This document shows positions 45,701 through 52,464 of a DNA stretch of 52,464 nucleotides, one piece after another (position 1 is the first letter of the stretch; each line of letters starts with the position of its first letter). Position numbers and translations under genes: made by a program. Under the pieces are notes generated by a model. It did no database searches, had not been told where the DNA came from, and saw only the letters and a program-made list of their open reading frames with translations. The stretch is from Pseudomonas paraglycinae. Lineage in GTDB: Bacteria; Pseudomonadota; Gammaproteobacteria; Pseudomonadales; Pseudomonadaceae. The stretch is from positions 1-52,464 of the forward strand of contig NZ_BQHR01000028.1 of assembly GCF_021601625.1 (NCBI RefSeq), in the 5' to 3' direction.

Positions 45701-46384
45701 ATGGATAAGGTCTGGCGCGAGCGCCTGTTGATCGGGCAATGGTTCAGTCATCTGCCTTCGTCCTTTCAGGATAGTCTGCTGGCGGCGGCCCGGGAGCGGC
45801 GGCTGGCGGCGGGGCAGCGCTTGTTCCAGCGCGGCGATGCGCCATGCGGCCTGTACGCGGTGCTCGACGGCGCGGTACGCATCGGCGCGGTCAGCGAGCA
45901 GGGCAAGGAGGCGTTGCTGAGCCTGGTGGAGGCGCCGCACTGGTTCGGCGAAATCTGCCTGTTCGATGGCCAGCCCCGCACGCATGACGCTTACGCGGTC
46001 GGGCCTTGCACCCTGCTCAACATTCCCCAGGCCACGCTGCTTAAACTGCTCGACGAGCAACCCGTCTACTGGCGCCATCTCGCTCTGTTGATGAGCCACA
46101 AGCTGCGCCTGACCTTCATCAACCTCGAACAGCTGAGCCTGCTGCCGGCCCCGGCGCGACTGGCCCATCGCTTGCTGATGATCGCCGAAGGCTACGGCGA
46201 ACTCGACCCACCACGCCGGGTGCTGCAACTGCCTCAAGAGCAACTGGCGTCGATGCTGTCGCTGTCGCGGCAGACCACCAACCAGATCCTCAAGGACTTG
46301 AAAGATCAGGGAGTTATTGGTCTCGGCTATGGGGAAATCGAGATTCTGGACATGGAAAAACTGCGTGCCACCTGTCAGATCTGA
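45701..46384 (+). CDS. Crp/Fnr-family transcriptional regulator
   Basis: 227 residues, AGGAG six bases upstream. Cyclic-nucleotide-binding-like domain (AAGQRLFQRGDAPCGLYAVLDGAVRIG, HWFGEICLFDGQPRTHDAYA) and Crp-type helix-turn-helix (LQLPQEQLASMLSLSRQTTNQILKDLKDQGVI). No N-terminal Cys cluster, so not an FNR iron-sulfur sensor, and the cAMP-contact residues are only partly kept. Signal unknown. Divergent from the Mpo1-like gene over 85 bp. A 16-bp palindrome covers the stop codon. Confidence 0.92.
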   Translation: MDKVWRERLLIGQWFSHLPSSFQDSLLAAARERRLAAGQRLFQRGDAPCGLYAVLDGAVRIGAVSEQGKEALLSLVEAPHWFGEICLFDGQPRTHDAYAVGPCTLLNIPQATLLKLLDEQPVYWRHLALLMSHKLRLTFINLEQLSLLPAPARLAHRLLMIAEGYGELDPPRRVLQLPQEQLASMLSLSRQTTNQILKDLKDQGVIGLGYGEIEILDMEKLRATCQI

Positions 46385-46387
46385 CAG
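46372..46387. promoter_or_regulatory. Perfect 16-bp palindrome over the stop of the Crp-like gene
   Basis: CTGTCAGATCTGACAG. It might be an operator for the downstream small gene or a 3' hairpin of the regulator mRNA. There is no T-run. Confidence 0.4.
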
Positions 46388-46400
46388 TGGTGGGCTCCTA

Positions 46401-46441
46401 TTGGGCGGTGTACAACAAGTGTGTCAAATACGACCGCCCAA
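46401..46441 (+). promoter_or_regulatory. Long-loop inverted repeat reaching the ribosome site of the Ig-like gene
   Basis: TTGGGCGG (46401-46408) pairs with CCGCCCAA (46434-46441), a 25-bp loop apart. The right arm runs into AAGGAG, the Shine-Dalgarno of the next gene. It may regulate translation or be a regulator site. Confidence 0.4.
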
Positions 46442-46454
46442 GGAGTTGGAACCG

Positions 46455-46775
46455 ATGAACAGTAAAGCTACCGGCACCGCTGATTACTCTAACCTCCCTA
46501 TCAATAAAAGCGTCCCCGCACCAGTCGTTGTCAAACCCCAAGGTGACGTCAACAACCCGGTTGAATTTTCGGGTACTGGTCTGGCTGGGTGGTGGGTATG
46601 GATCATGAAAGTTCCGATTGATGGTGACTCGTTTGCTTCAACTCAAGTCGGCCCGGATGGTATTTGGTCTGTGAAAGAGAAACTGCTTGCAGCTGAATAT
46701 GAGGCTTTCGCTGTGCAGACGGATAATCGTGAAAGGTCTGATTGGAGCCCGTTTTTCAAGTTCAAGGTCGAATAA
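46455..46775 (+). CDS. Small single-domain Ig-like protein, unknown function
   Basis: 106 residues from ATG 46455 with AAGGAG nine bases upstream. The core VEFSGTGLAGWWVWIM...STQVGPDGIWSVKEKL...YEAFAVQTDNRERSDWS follows the beta-strand pattern of bacterial Ig-like repeats but as one isolated domain. No signal peptide. The gene is noticeably richer in A+T than its neighbours, which suggests recent acquisition or low expression. A strong terminator follows. Function not recognised. Confidence 0.7.
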   Translation: MNSKATGTADYSNLPINKSVPAPVVVKPQGDVNNPVEFSGTGLAGWWVWIMKVPIDGDSFASTQVGPDGIWSVKEKLLAAEYEAFAVQTDNRERSDWSPFFKFKVE

Positions 46776-46835
46776 GGACGCACCAGCCGCAAGCTGATTT
46801 CCAACCCTGCCGCACTGGGACGGTTAGTGAAGTAG

Positions 46836-46883
46836 AAAGCCCCTGAACATTCAACATTGCTGTCGATGGGCAGGGGCTTTTTT
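46836..46883. terminator. Terminator between the Ig-like gene and uraH
   Basis: AAAGCCCCTG pairs with CAGGGGCTTTTTT around a 25-bp loop. The genes converge here, and the A/T runs on both sides could serve both directions. Confidence 0.8.
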
Positions 46884-46899
46884 GAGGAGTCTGTTTGAG

Positions 46900-47310
46900 T
46901 TACGAACCGCGATAAGTGGAGAAACCATACGGGCTCAGCAGCAACGGAATGTGATAGTGCTGATCCGTCTGCTTCACTTGAAAGATCACCGGAATCTCCG
47001 GAAAAAACGTCTCGTGCTTCGTCTTCTCGAAGTACTCGCCTGTCTTGAATACCACCCGATATTCACCCGCCTCGAACGTTTTGTTCGCCGGGAACAGTTC
47101 GGCGATCCGCCCCTGTTCATTGGTGGTGCCCTGCGCCAGCGGCTGCCAGTCCTGGCCGACATGGCGCTCCAGCGTCACGTTGATGCCCGGCGATGGCAGG
47201 CCGTTTTCCAGATTGAGTACATGCACGCTCAGCGGATTGCCGGCGGCCAGCGCCAGGCTCGAAAAAGCGCTCAGGCCGAGCGCGGCAAAAGTCATGCGCA
47301 GTGGGGTCAT
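46900..47310 (-). CDS. uraH: Periplasmic 5-hydroxyisourate hydrolase
   Basis: 136 residues; AGGAG eight bases before the ATG. Signal peptide MTPLRMTFAALGLSAFSSLALA. The transthyretin-like core has SVHVLNLENGLPSPGINVTLE (catalytic His), TTNEQGRIAELF, IPVIFQVK and HYHIPLLLSPYGFSTYRGS, ending in the YRGS signature that separates hydrolases from transthyretin. Hydrolyses 5-hydroxyisourate in urate breakdown. No other purine-catabolic gene is near, and the export signal makes the periplasm its site, as for E. coli HiuH. Sixteen bases after the HbpS-like gene, so co-transcribed. Confidence 0.95.
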   Translation of the reverse strand: MTPLRMTFAALGLSAFSSLALAAGNPLSVHVLNLENGLPSPGINVTLERHVGQDWQPLAQGTTNEQGRIAELFPANKTFEAGEYRVVFKTGEYFEKTKHETFFPEIPVIFQVKQTDQHYHIPLLLSPYGFSTYRGS

Positions 47311-47326
47311 GGTGATGCTCCTGGGT

Positions 47327-47809
47327 TCAAATACGGTTGATGGAAAGGCCGACGATGTCGGCAGCCTTGATCGCGCAGTTCTCGTCTTGCTCGCCGCCGC
47401 CGGAACCGGCCACGCCCATGGCGCCGACCAGTTCCTTGCCAGCGAACAGAGGGATGCCGCCGCCGAGCAAAAGCAGCTCGTCGAGGGTGTTGAGGTTGGC
47501 GGTTTCCGGGTTGCTGCGGGCGCGCTCGGCGAACAACCGGGTCGGGGTTTTCGTCGACAGCGCGGTGTAGGCCTTGCGTTGGCTGGCGACGGTGTTGTGC
47601 GGGCCGATACCGTCGCCGCGCAGGGTCACCAACAGGTTGCCGCCACGGTCGAGCACCGATACCGTGCCGGTGCAGTTTTCCAGCGCTGTGTCGGCCAGCA
47701 GCCGTGCGGTTTTCAGATCGAGATCGGCGTGACGGGGTAGCTCAGGCGCGGCGATTGCGGCAGTGCCGAGGCCGATTGCCAGGCTGGCAACCAAGTATTT
47801 AGCGGACAT
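47327..47809 (-). CDS. Periplasmic GlcG/HbpS-family protein
   Basis: 160 residues with GGAG seven bases upstream. Signal peptide [20 protein letters not shown]. GlcG/HbpS motifs: [34 protein letters not shown] and [23 protein letters not shown]. Family members include the haem-binding HbpS of Streptomyces, an extracellular partner of a redox-sensing kinase. First gene of the operon with uraH and divergent from a two-component system. Confidence 0.9.
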   Translation of the reverse strand: MSAKYLVASLAIGLGTAAIAAPELPRHADLDLKTARLLADTALENCTGTVSVLDRGGNLLVTLRGDGIGPHNTVASQRKAYTALSTKTPTRLFAERARSNPETANLNTLDELLLLGGGIPLFAGKELVGAMGVAGSGGGEQDENCAIKAADIVGLSINRI

Positions 47810-47875
47810 GGGTAGGCTCCAGAAGCGAAGGCCGCCACCTTATCCGCCGGTCCCCGTCGAAACCTCGTCAGCCGG

Positions 47876-47891
47876 ATTACAAGTTTGTAAT
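47876..47891. promoter_or_regulatory. CusR/HprR-type operator between the divergent operons
   Basis: ATTACAA-GT-TTGTAAT, a perfect palindrome. E. coli CusR and HprR (YedW) bind CATTACAAAATTGTAATG, and here the arms ATTACAA/TTGTAAT are identical. It lies 67 bp from the HbpS-like start and 55 bp from the response-regulator start, so it can serve both directions. Confidence 0.82.
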
Positions 47892-47945
47892 GGGCAACGC
47901 CGCCGAAGGAGCCTAGCCTGTGCCTCTGATCAATCGAGGTGTGCC

Positions 47946-48626
47946 ATGCGTTTGCTGGTCGTAGAAGATGAAGCCAAAACTGCGAATTTCCTCGCCAAAG
48001 GGCTGGGCGAGTCGGGTTTTGCCGTGGATGTGGCGCTCAATGGTCTCGACGGGCGCTACTTCATCGAGCAGCAGGAATATGACCTGATCATCCTCGACGT
48101 GATGTTGCCGGGCCTCAACGGCTGGCAATTGCTGCAGTTGATCCGCCAGCGCGGCGCCACGCCGGTGCTGTTCCTGACGGCGAAGGACGCTATCGAAGAC
48201 CGCGTGCGTGGCCTCGAACTGGGGGCGGATGACTATTTGCTCAAGCCATTCGCCTTCGCCGAACTGCTGGCGCGGGTGCGCACGTTGTTGCGGCGCGGGC
48301 CGATGCGCGAGGCCGAGTCGTACAGCATCGCTGACCTGGAAATCGACGTGCTGCGCCGCCGGGTCAGCCGTGGCGGCCAGCGCATCGCCCTGACCAACAA
48401 GGAATTCGCCCTCCTGCATTTGCTCGCCAGCCGACAGGGTGAAGTGCTGTCGCGCACGCTGATTGCTTCGCAGGTGTGGAACCTGAATTTCGACAGCGAC
48501 ACCAACATGGTCGAAGTCGCGGTGCGTCGGCTGCGTTCGAAAGTCGATGATCCGTACATGCCCAAACTGATCCACACCGTGCGCGGGGTCGGCTATCAAC
48601 TCGAAGCGCCCGACGATGCGCGCTAG
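47946..48626 (+). CDS. OmpR/CusR-type response regulator (HprR-like)
   Basis: 226 residues from ATG 47946 (GAGG upstream). Receiver: [20 protein letters not shown], phosphoacceptor Asp51 in [14 protein letters not shown], Lys100 in DDYLLKPF. Winged-helix output: [50 protein letters not shown]. Closest in pattern to the heavy-metal and HprR group (CusR, CopR, YedW). Overlaps the kinase gene by 11 bp. Target site in the adjacent gap is visible. Confidence 0.94.
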   Translation: MRLLVVEDEAKTANFLAKGLGESGFAVDVALNGLDGRYFIEQQEYDLIILDVMLPGLNGWQLLQLIRQRGATPVLFLTAKDAIEDRVRGLELGADDYLLKPFAFAELLARVRTLLRRGPMREAESYSIADLEIDVLRRRVSRGGQRIALTNKEFALLHLLASRQGEVLSRTLIASQVWNLNFDSDTNMVEVAVRRLRSKVDDPYMPKLIHTVRGVGYQLEAPDDAR

Positions 48627-50001
48627 ATCCATCGCCTGGCGCCTGGCTCTGGCGTTCGCTGCCGTCTGCGCGCTGGTACTCAGCGCGATTGGCGTGTTCC
48701 TGTATCGCTCGCTGGCCTCGGAAATCGCCTGGCGCGACGACATGGCGTTGCTCGGTCGCCTGGAACAGGTGCGCGCGCTGCTCGCCGACAGTGACAGCCT
48801 CGACGCCTTGCAGGCACGGCCACGGTTGTACCAGAACATGCTCGGCAACCTCGACAGTCTGCTGCTGGTGCAACGCGCGGACGGCTCGAACGTAATCACG
48901 ATCAATCCTCGCCAACGTGCACTGCCTGCGGTGCAGGCCATCCCCCGGGATCAACCGCCGCAACGCAGCGATGTGCTGACCTGGCAGGCGGCGGACGGTG
49001 TCGAACTGGCCCTGTTGTCAGGACAGGCCCAAGGGCCGAACGGCGAAGCGCTGACCGTGATCGCCGGCAAGGTCTTGAGCGAGCGCGAGCAGATGCTCGG
49101 CAGCTATCGCCTGCGCTTGTATCTGGCCGTCGGCCTGGGTGCCGTGCTCGCCTTCACGCTGGGCCTGGTGCTGTTGCGCCGTGGTTTGCGGCCTCTGCGC
49201 AAGCTGAGTGAAGCGCTGCGCGGCATCGACCTGCGCAGCCTCGACCAACGCGTCCCCACCGCCGGCACGCCAGCGGAATTACTGGAGCCGGTGCACGCGC
49301 TGAACGGCATGCTGGTGCGGCTGGACGACGGCTTCCAGCGCCTCTCACAGTTTTCCGCCGACCTCGCCCATGAAATCCGCACGCCGCTGCACACCTTGCT
49401 CGCAAGCAACGGCCAGGCACTGAATTATCCGCGCAGCAGCACCGAGTATCAGGAAGTGCTGGCGTCGAACATGGAAGAGTTCGAACGGCTCAAGCGCATG
49501 GCCGAAAACCTGATGTTTCTCGCCCGCGCCGAGCAGGCTGAGCGAGCGCTCGATCTGCGCCCGCTGGAGCTGCACCAAATCGGCGAAGAGTTGTGCGACT
49601 ACTTCGAAGCTCTGGCCGATGACCGGGAAATCCGCCTCGAAAACACGTTCAGCGGAGAGTTGCTGGCGGATCAGCAACTGCTGCAACGCGCCTTGGGCAA
49701 TCTGTTGGCCAACGCCGTACGCCATGCCGATGCCGGCTCGGTCATCAGCCTGCGCCGACGCGATGAGCCAGGCCTGTGCTGGCTGCAAGTGCACAACCTC
49801 GGCCCGGTCATCGCGGATGAGCATCTGGGCAAACTGTTCGACCGCTTCTACCGCGTCGACCCGTCCCGCGCGGAGCCAGGAGACTCCGGCGGATTGGGAC
49901 TGGCAATCGTGCAGTCGATCATGCAGTTGCATGGGGGGCGGGTGCGGGTCAGCAGTGATGCAACGGGTACGGTTTTTGAGCTTGGATTTGCAGCGATCTG
50001 A
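48616..50001 (+). CDS. Heavy-metal/HprS-type sensor histidine kinase
   Basis: 461 residues. Two membrane helices (residues ~10-30 and ~168-188) enclose a ~135-residue periplasmic sensor. HAMP follows, then H-box [17 protein letters not shown] with His252, N-box [13 protein letters not shown], and G-boxes [19 protein letters not shown]. The sensor has few His, Cys or Met, unlike copper sensors, and there is a Cys at position 18 in the first membrane helix. Together with uraH and the HbpS-like gene this suggests a redox-sensing pair rather than a copper one; that is an inference. Confidence 0.92.
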   Translation: MRARSIAWRLALAFAAVCALVLSAIGVFLYRSLASEIAWRDDMALLGRLEQVRALLADSDSLDALQARPRLYQNMLGNLDSLLLVQRADGSNVITINPRQRALPAVQAIPRDQPPQRSDVLTWQAADGVELALLSGQAQGPNGEALTVIAGKVLSEREQMLGSYRLRLYLAVGLGAVLAFTLGLVLLRRGLRPLRKLSEALRGIDLRSLDQRVPTAGTPAELLEPVHALNGMLVRLDDGFQRLSQFSADLAHEIRTPLHTLLASNGQALNYPRSSTEYQEVLASNMEEFERLKRMAENLMFLARAEQAERALDLRPLELHQIGEELCDYFEALADDREIRLENTFSGELLADQQLLQRALGNLLANAVRHADAGSVISLRRRDEPGLCWLQVHNLGPVIADEHLGKLFDRFYRVDPSRAEPGDSGGLGLAIVQSIMQLHGGRVRVSSDATGTVFELGFAAI

Positions 50002-50009
50002 ATGGCTTC

Positions 50010-50099
50010 TTCGCGGGCAAGCCCGCTCCCACAGTAGTCGAGGTGTGACGCGGATTTTTGTACGCCCCAATCCTTGTGGGAGCGGGCTTGCCCGCGAAG
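50010..50099. repeat. REP-type inverted pair (REPIN)
   Basis: CGCGGGCAAGCCCGCTCCCA (from 50012) and TGGGAGCGGGCTTGCCCGCG (to 50096) are inverted copies separated by ~45 bp. They share the GTGGGAGCGGGC core with the element at 10741. It lies between the convergent kinase and AraC-type genes. Confidence 0.9.
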
Positions 50100-50132
50100 A
50101 GGCTGGTCGATTCAGAACAAATTCCAACCCCT

Positions 50133-51137
50133 TCAGCGCAACTGATCCCGAAACTGCCCCGGCGTCATCCCCGTCCAGCGCTTGAACGCGCGGCTGAAGC
50201 TGCTGGTATCGGCAAATCCCAACAGATAACTGACCTCGCTCAGCGAGCATTGCGGATCGCGCAGGTGCAGCAGCGCGAGGTTTTCGCGGCTTTCATTCAG
50301 CAGGGTGTCGAAGCGACAACCCTCGTCCGCCAGGTGCCGTTGCAGGCTGCGCAGGCTCAGGTGCAGGGTCTGGGCGATGCGTTCGGCGCTGGGTTCGCCT
50401 TCGGGCAGTTGTTCTTCGATGGCGTCGCGTACCTTGCGCTCCCAGGTCAGCGGCTTGAGTTGGGCGAGGGTGCGTTTGAGCACTGCTTCGTTGTGCTCGG
50501 CCAGTTCCGGGTTGGCGTCGTCGAGGTGGCTGTCGAAGTCGGCGAGGGCGAATTCGATGCGGTCTTCTTCGGCGGAAAAATGCACCGGCGAGCGGAACAC
50601 CTTGTGCCATTGATGCGCATCGATCGGTTCCGGGCGGCGCAGGTACACCGCCAGTGGTGCGTAGTCGCGACCCAGGCGATTGCGGCAGGTGCGCACGTAG
50701 ATGGCGGCAAAGGCGTCGATGGCTTCGAAGGCGGGGGCCGGGTTGCCGGCCGGGATTTTCAGGCGAAAGCGGTAGCGGTCCTCGGTGCGGGTCAGCTCCA
50801 GTTCCAGCGCGTCGCTGACCACCTGGTGATAACGCACGATCCGCTCGAACACTTCCCGCAGGCTGCCGCTGGCCACTAACGCATAGCCCAGTGCGTGAAA
50901 GGTGGTGGGGCTGACGAACCGCGACACCCGCAAGCCGATTGCCGGATCGCCGCTGACCTGCACCGCGATTTCCCACAGACGCGTGGTGGCGGACAACGGA
51001 TAGCGGGCGTTCGGGTCGTCCATCAGTTGCGGATCGAGCCCGGCCTGCTGACACAGGGCAGTGCTGTCCAGCCCCAGCGCGTCGAGTTGCTTGCGCAGGG
51101 CACGGGTCCAGCTAGCGAGAGAAGTCGGTTCCTTCAT
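50133..51137 (-). CDS. AraC-family regulator (ArgR/OruR-like, Arabinose_bd N-domain)
   Basis: 334 residues. The N-terminal domain has RYPLSATTRLWEIAVQVSGDPAIGLRV and FHALGYALVASGSLREVFERI, the pattern of the Arabinose_bd AraC subgroup. C-terminal HTH pair: SAERIAQTLHLSLRSLQRHLADEG and SLSEVSYLLGFADTSSFSRAFKRWTGMTPGQFR. Divergent from a desaturase gene over 100 bp, which it probably regulates; ligand unknown. Confidence 0.92.
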   Translation of the reverse strand: MKEPTSLASWTRALRKQLDALGLDSTALCQQAGLDPQLMDDPNARYPLSATTRLWEIAVQVSGDPAIGLRVSRFVSPTTFHALGYALVASGSLREVFERIVRYHQVVSDALELELTRTEDRYRFRLKIPAGNPAPAFEAIDAFAAIYVRTCRNRLGRDYAPLAVYLRRPEPIDAHQWHKVFRSPVHFSAEEDRIEFALADFDSHLDDANPELAEHNEAVLKRTLAQLKPLTWERKVRDAIEEQLPEGEPSAERIAQTLHLSLRSLQRHLADEGCRFDTLLNESRENLALLHLRDPQCSLSEVSYLLGFADTSSFSRAFKRWTGMTPGQFRDQLR

Positions 51138-51237
51138 GCTGATTGGCGCTTCCGGTCAACAGGTTGGCGTTCTCGGCTACCGCGTTTGGAGTCCGCGCGG
51201 GGCAGGATGCGAACATCAATAACCAGAGGATGGAAGC

Positions 51238-52311
51238 ATGGACCGTACTTCTGCAAGTCCCCAGCGACACAATGCTGCCCAGCGATCAGCGCATATTCGC
51301 GAAGTGGTGCTGGCCAAGGGCGTGGAACTGCGCGAGCGCTACCCGATTCTCAAGCATCAGGATGCACTCGGCGCCGGGATTCTCGCCTTTGCTCTGGCCG
51401 GAATGATCGGTTCGGCAGCGCTCTATATCAGCGGGCACCTGGCGTGGTGGGTATGCCTGTTGCTCAACGCGTTTTTCGCTTCGCTGACCCACGAACTCGA
51501 ACACGACCTGATCCACAGCATGTATTTCCGCAAACAGCGCGTGCCGCACAACCTGATGATGGGCCTGGTATGGCTGGCGCGGCCGAGCACGATCAACCCG
51601 TGGATCCGCCGCCATCTGCACCTCAATCATCACAAGGTGTCCGGTACCGAAACCGACATGGAAGAACGGGCGATCACCAATGGCGAGCCTTGGGGTTTCG
51701 CGCGGTTGCTGATGGTCGGCGACAACGTGATGTCAGCGTTCATCCGCATGCTGCGGGCCAAGACCTGGGCGCACAAGTTCAGCATTATCAAACGCACGCT
51801 GAAGGTGTACGCACCGTTGGCGCTAGTACATTGGGGCGCGTGGTATGTGTTTCTCGGGTTCCATGCCGCCAATGGCGTCGCTTACTTGATGGGCTCGCCG
51901 ATTGAATGGTCGGCGACCACGTTGTCGGTGATGCAGGTGATCGACATCGCCGCCGTGGTGATCATTGGCCCGAACGTATTGCGCACTTTCTGCCTGCACT
52001 TCATCAGTTCGAACATGCATTACTACGGGGATGTGGAGCCGGGTAATGTGCTTCAGCAATGTCAGGTGCTGAATCCTTGGTGGCTGTGGCCTTTGCAGGC
52101 GTTCTGCTTCAATTTCGGCAGCAGTCACGGGATTCATCATTTCGTGGTGAGGGAGCCGTTTTACATTCGCCAGTTGACGGTGCCGGTGGCGCATAAGGTG
52201 ATGCGGGAGATGGGGGTTCGGTTCAACGATTTCGGGACGTTTGGGCGGGCGAACAGGTTTGTTCGCAAGGAAAATGAAGGGTTGGCGGGTAAGGCGATCG
52301 AGGTGAACTGA
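51238..52311 (+). CDS. Membrane fatty-acid desaturase/hydroxylase family protein
   Basis: 357 residues, GGAAG near the ATG. Histidine boxes: THELEHD, HLHLNHH and HGIHH (in GSSHGIHHFVVREP), with an extra NMHYYGD. Membrane helices around ILAFALAGMIGSAALYI, WWVCLLLNAFFASL, YAPLALVHWGAWYVFLGF and VIDIAAVVIIGPNVLRTF. Different from DesA at 37430: shorter, no helical tail, different box spacing. It may act on a specialised lipid or alkane-type substrate. Divergent AraC gene likely controls it. Confidence 0.88.
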   Translation: MDRTSASPQRHNAAQRSAHIREVVLAKGVELRERYPILKHQDALGAGILAFALAGMIGSAALYISGHLAWWVCLLLNAFFASLTHELEHDLIHSMYFRKQRVPHNLMMGLVWLARPSTINPWIRRHLHLNHHKVSGTETDMEERAITNGEPWGFARLLMVGDNVMSAFIRMLRAKTWAHKFSIIKRTLKVYAPLALVHWGAWYVFLGFHAANGVAYLMGSPIEWSATTLSVMQVIDIAAVVIIGPNVLRTFCLHFISSNMHYYGDVEPGNVLQQCQVLNPWWLWPLQAFCFNFGSSHGIHHFVVREPFYIRQLTVPVAHKVMREMGVRFNDFGTFGRANRFVRKENEGLAGKAIEVN

Positions 52312-52323
52312 CTTTGTGTTTTC

Positions 52324-52339
52324 GGCTGGAGATCCAGCC
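52324..52339 (+). terminator. Short hairpin after the desaturase gene
   Basis: GGCTGGA-GA-TCCAGCC, perfect seven-base arms, 12 bp after the stop. No T-run, so termination is uncertain. Confidence 0.45.
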
Positions 52340-52344
52340 CTCAC

Positions 52345-52464
52345 TGTAGAGACCGGTACATCCTTTACACATTAGACCGGGGACATCGTTTACACCTTTT
52401 ACAGGCTTGATACGCGGTTGGCACCGCGCTCAAGCCTGCCTAAACAGAAGTTGCAAAGGTACAG
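52345..52464. mobile_element. Possible insertion-sequence end, cut by the window edge
   Basis: From TGTAGAGACCGG onward, two imperfect direct copies occur: GACCGGTACATCCTTTACAC (52351-52370) and GACCGGGGACATCGTTTACA (52375-52394, next base C). Repeated transposase-binding sites at an end are usual in IS21- and IS481-type elements. A nested hairpin (52402-52438) follows. No transposase frame is inside the window, so the family is a guess. Confidence 0.45.
52402..52438. other. Nested 37-bp hairpin inside the possible IS end
   Basis: CAGGCTTGA pairs with TCAAGCCTG, and inside it CGCGGT pairs with ACCGCG around TGGC. Very stable. It may protect the element from read-through transcription. Confidence 0.55.

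Noticed and set aside
45701-46384. Assignment of the Crp-like regulator as ANR/FNR or DNR
   Set aside because: There is no N-terminal cysteine cluster, and nothing in the neighbourhood links it to anaerobic respiration.
48616-50001. Copper sensor (CusS/CopS) assignment for the kinase
   Set aside because: No copper-handling genes are adjacent and the periplasmic domain has few His, Met or Cys residues; the HIU hydrolase neighbour favours the HprS type.

Overview
The window is about 60% or more G+C, has tightly packed operons, several REP-type palindromes, and gene neighbourhoods typical of Pseudomonas: gabDT, desA beside a PAS-GGDEF-EAL gene, oscA-sbp-cysTWA, and pgaABCD. Protein sequences and the REP types point to the P. 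fluorescens group. This is read from the sequence and family knowledge; no database was searched.

Layout. (1) 1-8.8 kb: the 3' part of a very large surface protein with 13 tandem Ig-like domains of about 102 residues. It is followed by a TolC-type outer-membrane lipoprotein, a divergent APS kinase, an aspartyl/asparaginyl beta-hydroxylase-like dioxygenase carrying a Nif11-like tail, and a sulfotransferase. The last four genes overlap end to start. This is the most unusual block. It looks like a secretion outlet plus a PAPS-making, hydroxylating and sulfating enzyme set dedicated to one product, possibly the adhesin. (2) 8.8-11.7 kb: slipin/NfeD pair, YbaK-like deacylase, a DUF2789-like small protein, and a Phd/RelE toxin-antitoxin pair with a perfect 16-bp palindrome at its start. 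(3) 11.8-16.8 kb: MarR regulator with a FUSC/DUF1656/HlyD/NodT efflux operon. (4) 16.9-19.3 kb: two envelope proteins (unknown membrane protein; DUF945). (5) 19.5-25.9 kb: pgaABCD for poly-beta-1,6-N-acetylglucosamine synthesis and export. (6) 25.9-31.5 kb: Rieske/FAD reductase, PEBP protein, VWA lipoprotein with sigma factor and a putative membrane-bound partner, a small acidic protein, and tRNA-Arg(CCG).

(7) 32-36.3 kb: gabD-gabT for GABA degradation and a receiver-HDOD protein. (8) 36.3-40.7 kb: a diguanylate cyclase, the DesA phospholipid desaturase and a dual GGDEF/EAL protein. (9) 40.8-45 kb: sulfur-starvation block oscA-sbp-cysT-cysW-cysA, with an AT-rich dyad upstream and a hairpin between sbp and cysT. 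(10) 45-50 kb: Mpo1-like protein, Crp-like regulator, a small Ig-like protein, then a divergent pair: GlcG/HbpS-like plus 5-hydroxyisourate hydrolase on one side and an OmpR-type two-component system on the other. A perfect ATTACAA-N2-TTGTAAT palindrome lies between them, matching the known CusR/HprR box. (11) 50-52.5 kb: AraC regulator and a divergent fatty-acid desaturase, followed by what may be the end of an insertion sequence cut by the window edge.

The main functional themes are the cell surface and biofilm (adhesin, PGA, c-di-GMP enzymes), envelope lipid maintenance (two desaturases, Mpo1, slipin) and sulfur (sulfate uptake, PAPS, sulfotransferase). Almost all of the many long antisense ORFs are by-products of high G+C codon bias and were not annotated.
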